From Hydractinia echinata (taxonomy: Eukaryota > Cnidaria > Hydrozoa > Anthoathecata > Hydractiniidae): DNA of 64,000 nt. A program made the position numbers and the translations under genes. How positions within the stretch are numbered: the stretch's first letter is position 1; every line of letters begins with the position of its first letter. Shown piece by piece: positions 61,401-64,000 of this stretch. Location: contig JASGCC010000182.1 in assembly GCA_030067915.1 (NCBI GenBank), positions 62,001-126,000 on the forward strand, written 5' to 3'. The notes beneath the pieces were generated by a model. The model saw nothing but the letters and a program-made list of their open reading frames with translations. It was not told where the DNA came from and searched no databases.

Positions 61401-64000
61401 TCTCCGAAATCGTTAACGCGAAAGTGTCTATTATTATCTGCGTTCCGGGTATTATTTTCCGGTTGAAAGAGTGTACCTTACGACGCGCATCCCCTTAATT
61501 CGTGACATTTTCGCACACTACGGATTGTACAACTCGATGTATTGCATTTCTTTCAGAATAAGGGTTTTAACTTTATAAAAGTATAACTTTGCATGGATTT
61601 TTGGCGCTAAAAACTTCAATGTTGGATTTACGTCGGCCAACACTGACAATATTGTGATTATTATCAATATTTAATTTTATAATTCTGTGGTAAGAGGTTT
61701 TACGAAATTTCTCAGTAATCGTTTTTGTTTAGTTTCGCGCGATCTAAATTTCTCGTACCTTCTGAAAAGAAATATTCCGCATATATATATTGTATTTTTG
61801 CCAAAAAATCACTACTTTTGCGCAACGAGTTGTTGTTGTTCCTCGGTGAGTTTATTTTACAACCTTGTCCCCAGGGTTTTCTACGTCTATGATATTCAGT
61901 TTTGGTGTATTCCCAGATATCAGCTGCAGTAAGATGTAAGCACCTCGCCATATTATATCAAAGAGAAACAAAAGCACTAGGGACAACTATTGGCTAGTTT
62001 CAATTTTGCTTGCAACTTGCGTAATGCTTCGCAACCTTTTTTTTAATTTCTAGTTCCCGTTTTTACATAATTCACAAAAAAAATGCCAAAAAATCGCCCG
62101 AAAATCCGATTCTTCACAGTTTTCGGGTAAAATCTGAAAAAATCGGGTTATTCACGTCTCTAAACATTACAGAACGATTCTCCTTGATGAAATTAAGCGG
62201 TGAAGTTTCAAGTTCTAAGGATAATCCTATCAAAACGTTTTCTGATTCAGAGATTTTAGGGAAATTTAAAGGGTGGTCTCAAGTAATGGCCAACATCTAT
62301 CTAATAAGAAAACAGTAAGGTGGCGGAATCCGTCCCCTCCTGAACCCGAATATAATTATTAAAATTGAAAATTGGTCCAGTTTTAATAAAGTACAATCTG
62401 TTGATCTGAGTAAAGTTTACATCATCATAAGATCGTAGACTATTGTGTAATTGGAGCGGTTATCGCGCTTGTACTACTAAGACTTCCCCTGCACCGCTAA
62501 TAAAAGAAACATATATTGGCTGTCACTAGTAAATGATAACAAAAAATAGAGAATATATAGAGAATATAAAGTAAGTTATCATAATAAAAAAATAGAAAAT
62601 ATAGTAATAATTTCGCGTTGTTGTTATCGATGATATCGATTAATTAGCTTCATAGCTTCGGTTATCCAGAGTCACGTTAAACATTATAAGAAATACCTGG
62701 TTCAAAATATTTGTTGCATTAACCGCGCGTATTTATTGCAGGCTTAATGTTTTTTCATCTTTCTAGATTTATAACGAGATGGTACGCGATCTTTTAAATC
62801 CAACCTCAGATTTTCTGGATGTACGAGAAGACACAAAGGGCGTACAAGTAGCCGGTCTCACTGAATATGAAGCTCTAACAACGTCAGAAATCATGGAGTT
62901 ATTGTCACGTGGTAATAAAGAGCGCATGTGCGAACCAACCGCTGTCAATGAAACGTCATCGAGATCTCATGCTATATTGCAAGTAAGGCGGAATAACAAT
63001 ACCTGCAATTTTCTGTTGTTTGTTTGTTTGTTTGTTTGTTTGTTTGTTTGTTTGTTTGTTTGTTTGTTTGTTTGTTTGTTTGTTTGTTTGTTTGTTTGTT
63101 TGTTTTAAATAGAAGATTAGATTACTTTTGACCTTTAGAAAGTTTCTTATAATATTCAAATACTTTTGTTGCTATAAAAGAGGATTTCCACTTGATACAC
63201 AATCTATCCATGAAACTTGCTAAATCCTTTGAGCTCTGTGTTCACTTCACAGGTAACTGTTGAACAAAGAAGTCGAGTGCGTGACATTACAGATGAAGTA
63301 AAAATCGCGAAACTTTTCATGATCGATTTAGCCGGCTCCGAAAGAGCGTCTCAAACCCAGGTGTGTTGTTGTTTTGATTTTTTTTTCCTGTTCATTGTTC
63401 TAATCCCTACTAACCTTCTTCCCAAACCTCTTTTAGAACAAAGGGAAAAGACTTATTGAAGGCGCGCACATCAATCGTTCATTACTTGCGCTTGGAAATT
63501 GTATCAACGCTTTGAGTAAGTTGCTTGGATTCTTTCTAAAACTTAATTTGCAACCCTAAGTAAGTCTATGTGTAAACAAAATATCACATTTACACATTCT
63601 CGTCCCCAGAGCTCTTTGAGATTAAAACCTCGAGTTTATCTTAAAGAGCCCTGGGGTTTAGAATGACACTTACACAATATTTTCATTTGAAATGAAAGTA
63701 ATACTTGTATACCATCACGGTAACACGTTATCACGAAACCAACCTTGTCCCCAGGGTCTTGTGCCCCTGAGCCGTTATTACGGTCAAATTCATCAAAAAG
63801 ACAAAATGCCCTGAGAACAAGGTTGTTACGTAACATTATTAAACAGACCGTTGATTTTTGAATTTAAAGGCAAACACGAAATGTCTGTTGAATTTTACTA
63901 CACACCGCAAGAAATTGTATGGTACAGTGTGTGTGTGCTATAAACATAACGCAAAATTAAATTCTTCATTTCATTTTTATAGCCGAGAAAGGCGGGAAAA
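55450..64000 (+). CDS. KIF19: Kinesin-8 family motor KIF19, motor-domain exons (partial at both ends)
   Basis: Exons are 55450-55530, 56050-56160, 58024-58111, 58342-58478, 62767-62982, 63253-63360, 63437-63515 and 63983 to the window edge. All are GT/AG bounded and in phase, giving about 279 residues without a gap. The order is VAVRIRP, RSREKTFVFDHVF, the P-loop GPTGAGKT (split by the 58111/58342 intron), SYLE-IYNEMVRDLLNP, switch I NETSSRSH, and switch II in FMIDLAGSERASQTQ. It ends with EGAHINRSLLALGNCINALS. RDLLNP, the early DP-DILR-RSREK block and RASQTQN match KIF19, a plus-end motor that shortens ciliary microtubules. The first coding exon (before VAVRIRP) was not found, and the rest of the motor, neck and tail lie beyond the window. 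Introns are large and repeat-rich; the 4.3-kb intron after 58478 holds most of the bulk. Confidence 0.93.
55941..56008. repeat. Foldback MITE of the gtccccag family in KIF19 intron
   Basis: Begins gtcgtccccagattctctta and ends atactggggacaaggttg, 68 bp, in the intron before 56050. Confidence 0.75.
56165..56455. repeat. About 20-bp minisatellite in KIF19 intron
   Basis: Some 14-15 divergent tandem units of the type gtt(a/g)(c/t)cgataa(c/t)gtatgat extend directly from the 3' edge of the exon ending at 56160. Alternation of 'ttaccgataacgt' and 'tgtcgataatgt' suggests a higher-order unit of about 40 bp or more. Confidence 0.88.
57530..57720 (+). repeat. Dispersed repeat, copy 2, in KIF19 intron
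   Basis: Shares tcaatgctctgcagc, ggcagg(c/t)tgcaaagtcgct and acacaggtgggtcagg with 52740-52960, same orientation. Confidence 0.8.
58541..58662. mobile_element. About 120-bp foldback element
   Basis: Left arm taaaggccggtttccactga and right arm gagtggaaagcgcctaaaga are imperfect inverted repeats that continue through gattga / tgatca-like pairing. It lies just after the exon ending at 58478. Confidence 0.65.
60806..60877 (-). tRNA. Degenerate tRNA-like sequence (CAT anticodon position), probable pseudo-tRNA
   Basis: The minus strand reads GGGGTTG then TAGTTCAGTCGGTAGAGCG, an excellent A box and D-arm, and further on GGGTTCAATCCCA, a good B box. The loop at the anticodon position reads TTCATAT, which would give CAT (Met). 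However, the anticodon stem does not pair, the T stem is short and the 3' end does not complement the acceptor start. It is more likely a decayed tRNA gene or the head of a tRNA-derived SINE than a functional tRNA. It lies in the large KIF19 intron, antisense to the gene. Confidence 0.45.
61859..61986. repeat. Member of the caaccttgtccccagg foldback family
   Basis: The left end acaaccttgtccccaggg is intact; the right end actagggacaact is decayed. About 128 bp, in KIF19's large intron. Confidence 0.6.
63014..63104. repeat. (TTTG)n microsatellite
   Basis: About 22 tandem gttt/tttg units, uninterrupted, starting 32 bp after the exon ending at 62982. Confidence 0.97.
63601..63659. repeat. Foldback of the cgtccccag family
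   Basis: cgtccccagagctctttgag returns as cttaaagagccctgggg. In the KIF19 intron after 63515. Confidence 0.75.
63740..63825. repeat. Foldback of the caaccttgtccccagg family
   Basis: caaccttgtccccagggtct opens and cctgagaacaaggttg closes an 86-bp element, 80 bp after the previous member. Confidence 0.8.

Noticed and set aside
58745..62350. Two ggaatccgcccc-like words considered as ends of one 3.6-kb intronic insertion
   Set aside because: They are in the same orientation, differ in sequence and lack a target duplication or empty-site evidence.
62956..63159. Frame of repeated Lys-Gln-Thr-Asn residues
   Set aside because: Translation of the TTTG microsatellite in an intron.

Overview
The window is AT-rich animal nuclear DNA: intron-containing genes with GT/AG borders, long non-coding stretches, and a dense load of small inverted-repeat transposons and retroelement relics. 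Gene content (a FAM234-like membrane protein, a KIF19 kinesin, an epimerase of a kind I associate with fungi and invertebrates) and the mix of DIRS-type, Penelope-type and foldback elements fit a non-bilaterian invertebrate, most likely a cnidarian and possibly a hydrozoan. That assignment is inference; no ribosomal or mitochondrial marker is present.

Layout. 1-1.6 kb: non-coding. 1.6-4.3 kb (+): a complete three-exon gene for a type II membrane protein with FG-GAP-like motifs. 5.7-11.4 kb (-): a complete 13-exon NAD-binding epimerase/dehydratase gene, every exon joining in frame to 368 residues. 11.4-17.2 kb: intergenic, with a tRNA-derived-looking repeat, a perfect 64-bp palindrome and two inverted-repeat elements. 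17.4-21.3 kb (+): a decayed DIRS-type tyrosine-recombinase retrotransposon. 21.3-26.9 kb: repeats. 26.9-45.6 kb: a tandem duplication of a unit of about 6-7 kb. Each copy carries a short three-exon minus-strand gene that I do not recognise. Copy B is split by a 5.35-kb insertion with perfect 19-bp terminal inverted repeats and a 6-bp target duplication; copy A preserves the empty site. 46.9-47.4 kb (-): the GIY-YIG end of a Penelope-like element followed by a hammerhead-ribozyme-like fold. 47.4-55.4 kb: non-coding with repeats. 55.4 kb to the right edge (+): motor-domain exons of KIF19, with the first exon not located and the 3' part outside the window.

The three recognised genes do not form a pathway; they look like ordinary neighbours in a eukaryotic genome. 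The most informative part is the duplicated block: comparing its copies dates several transposon insertions and exposes the short unknown gene pair.
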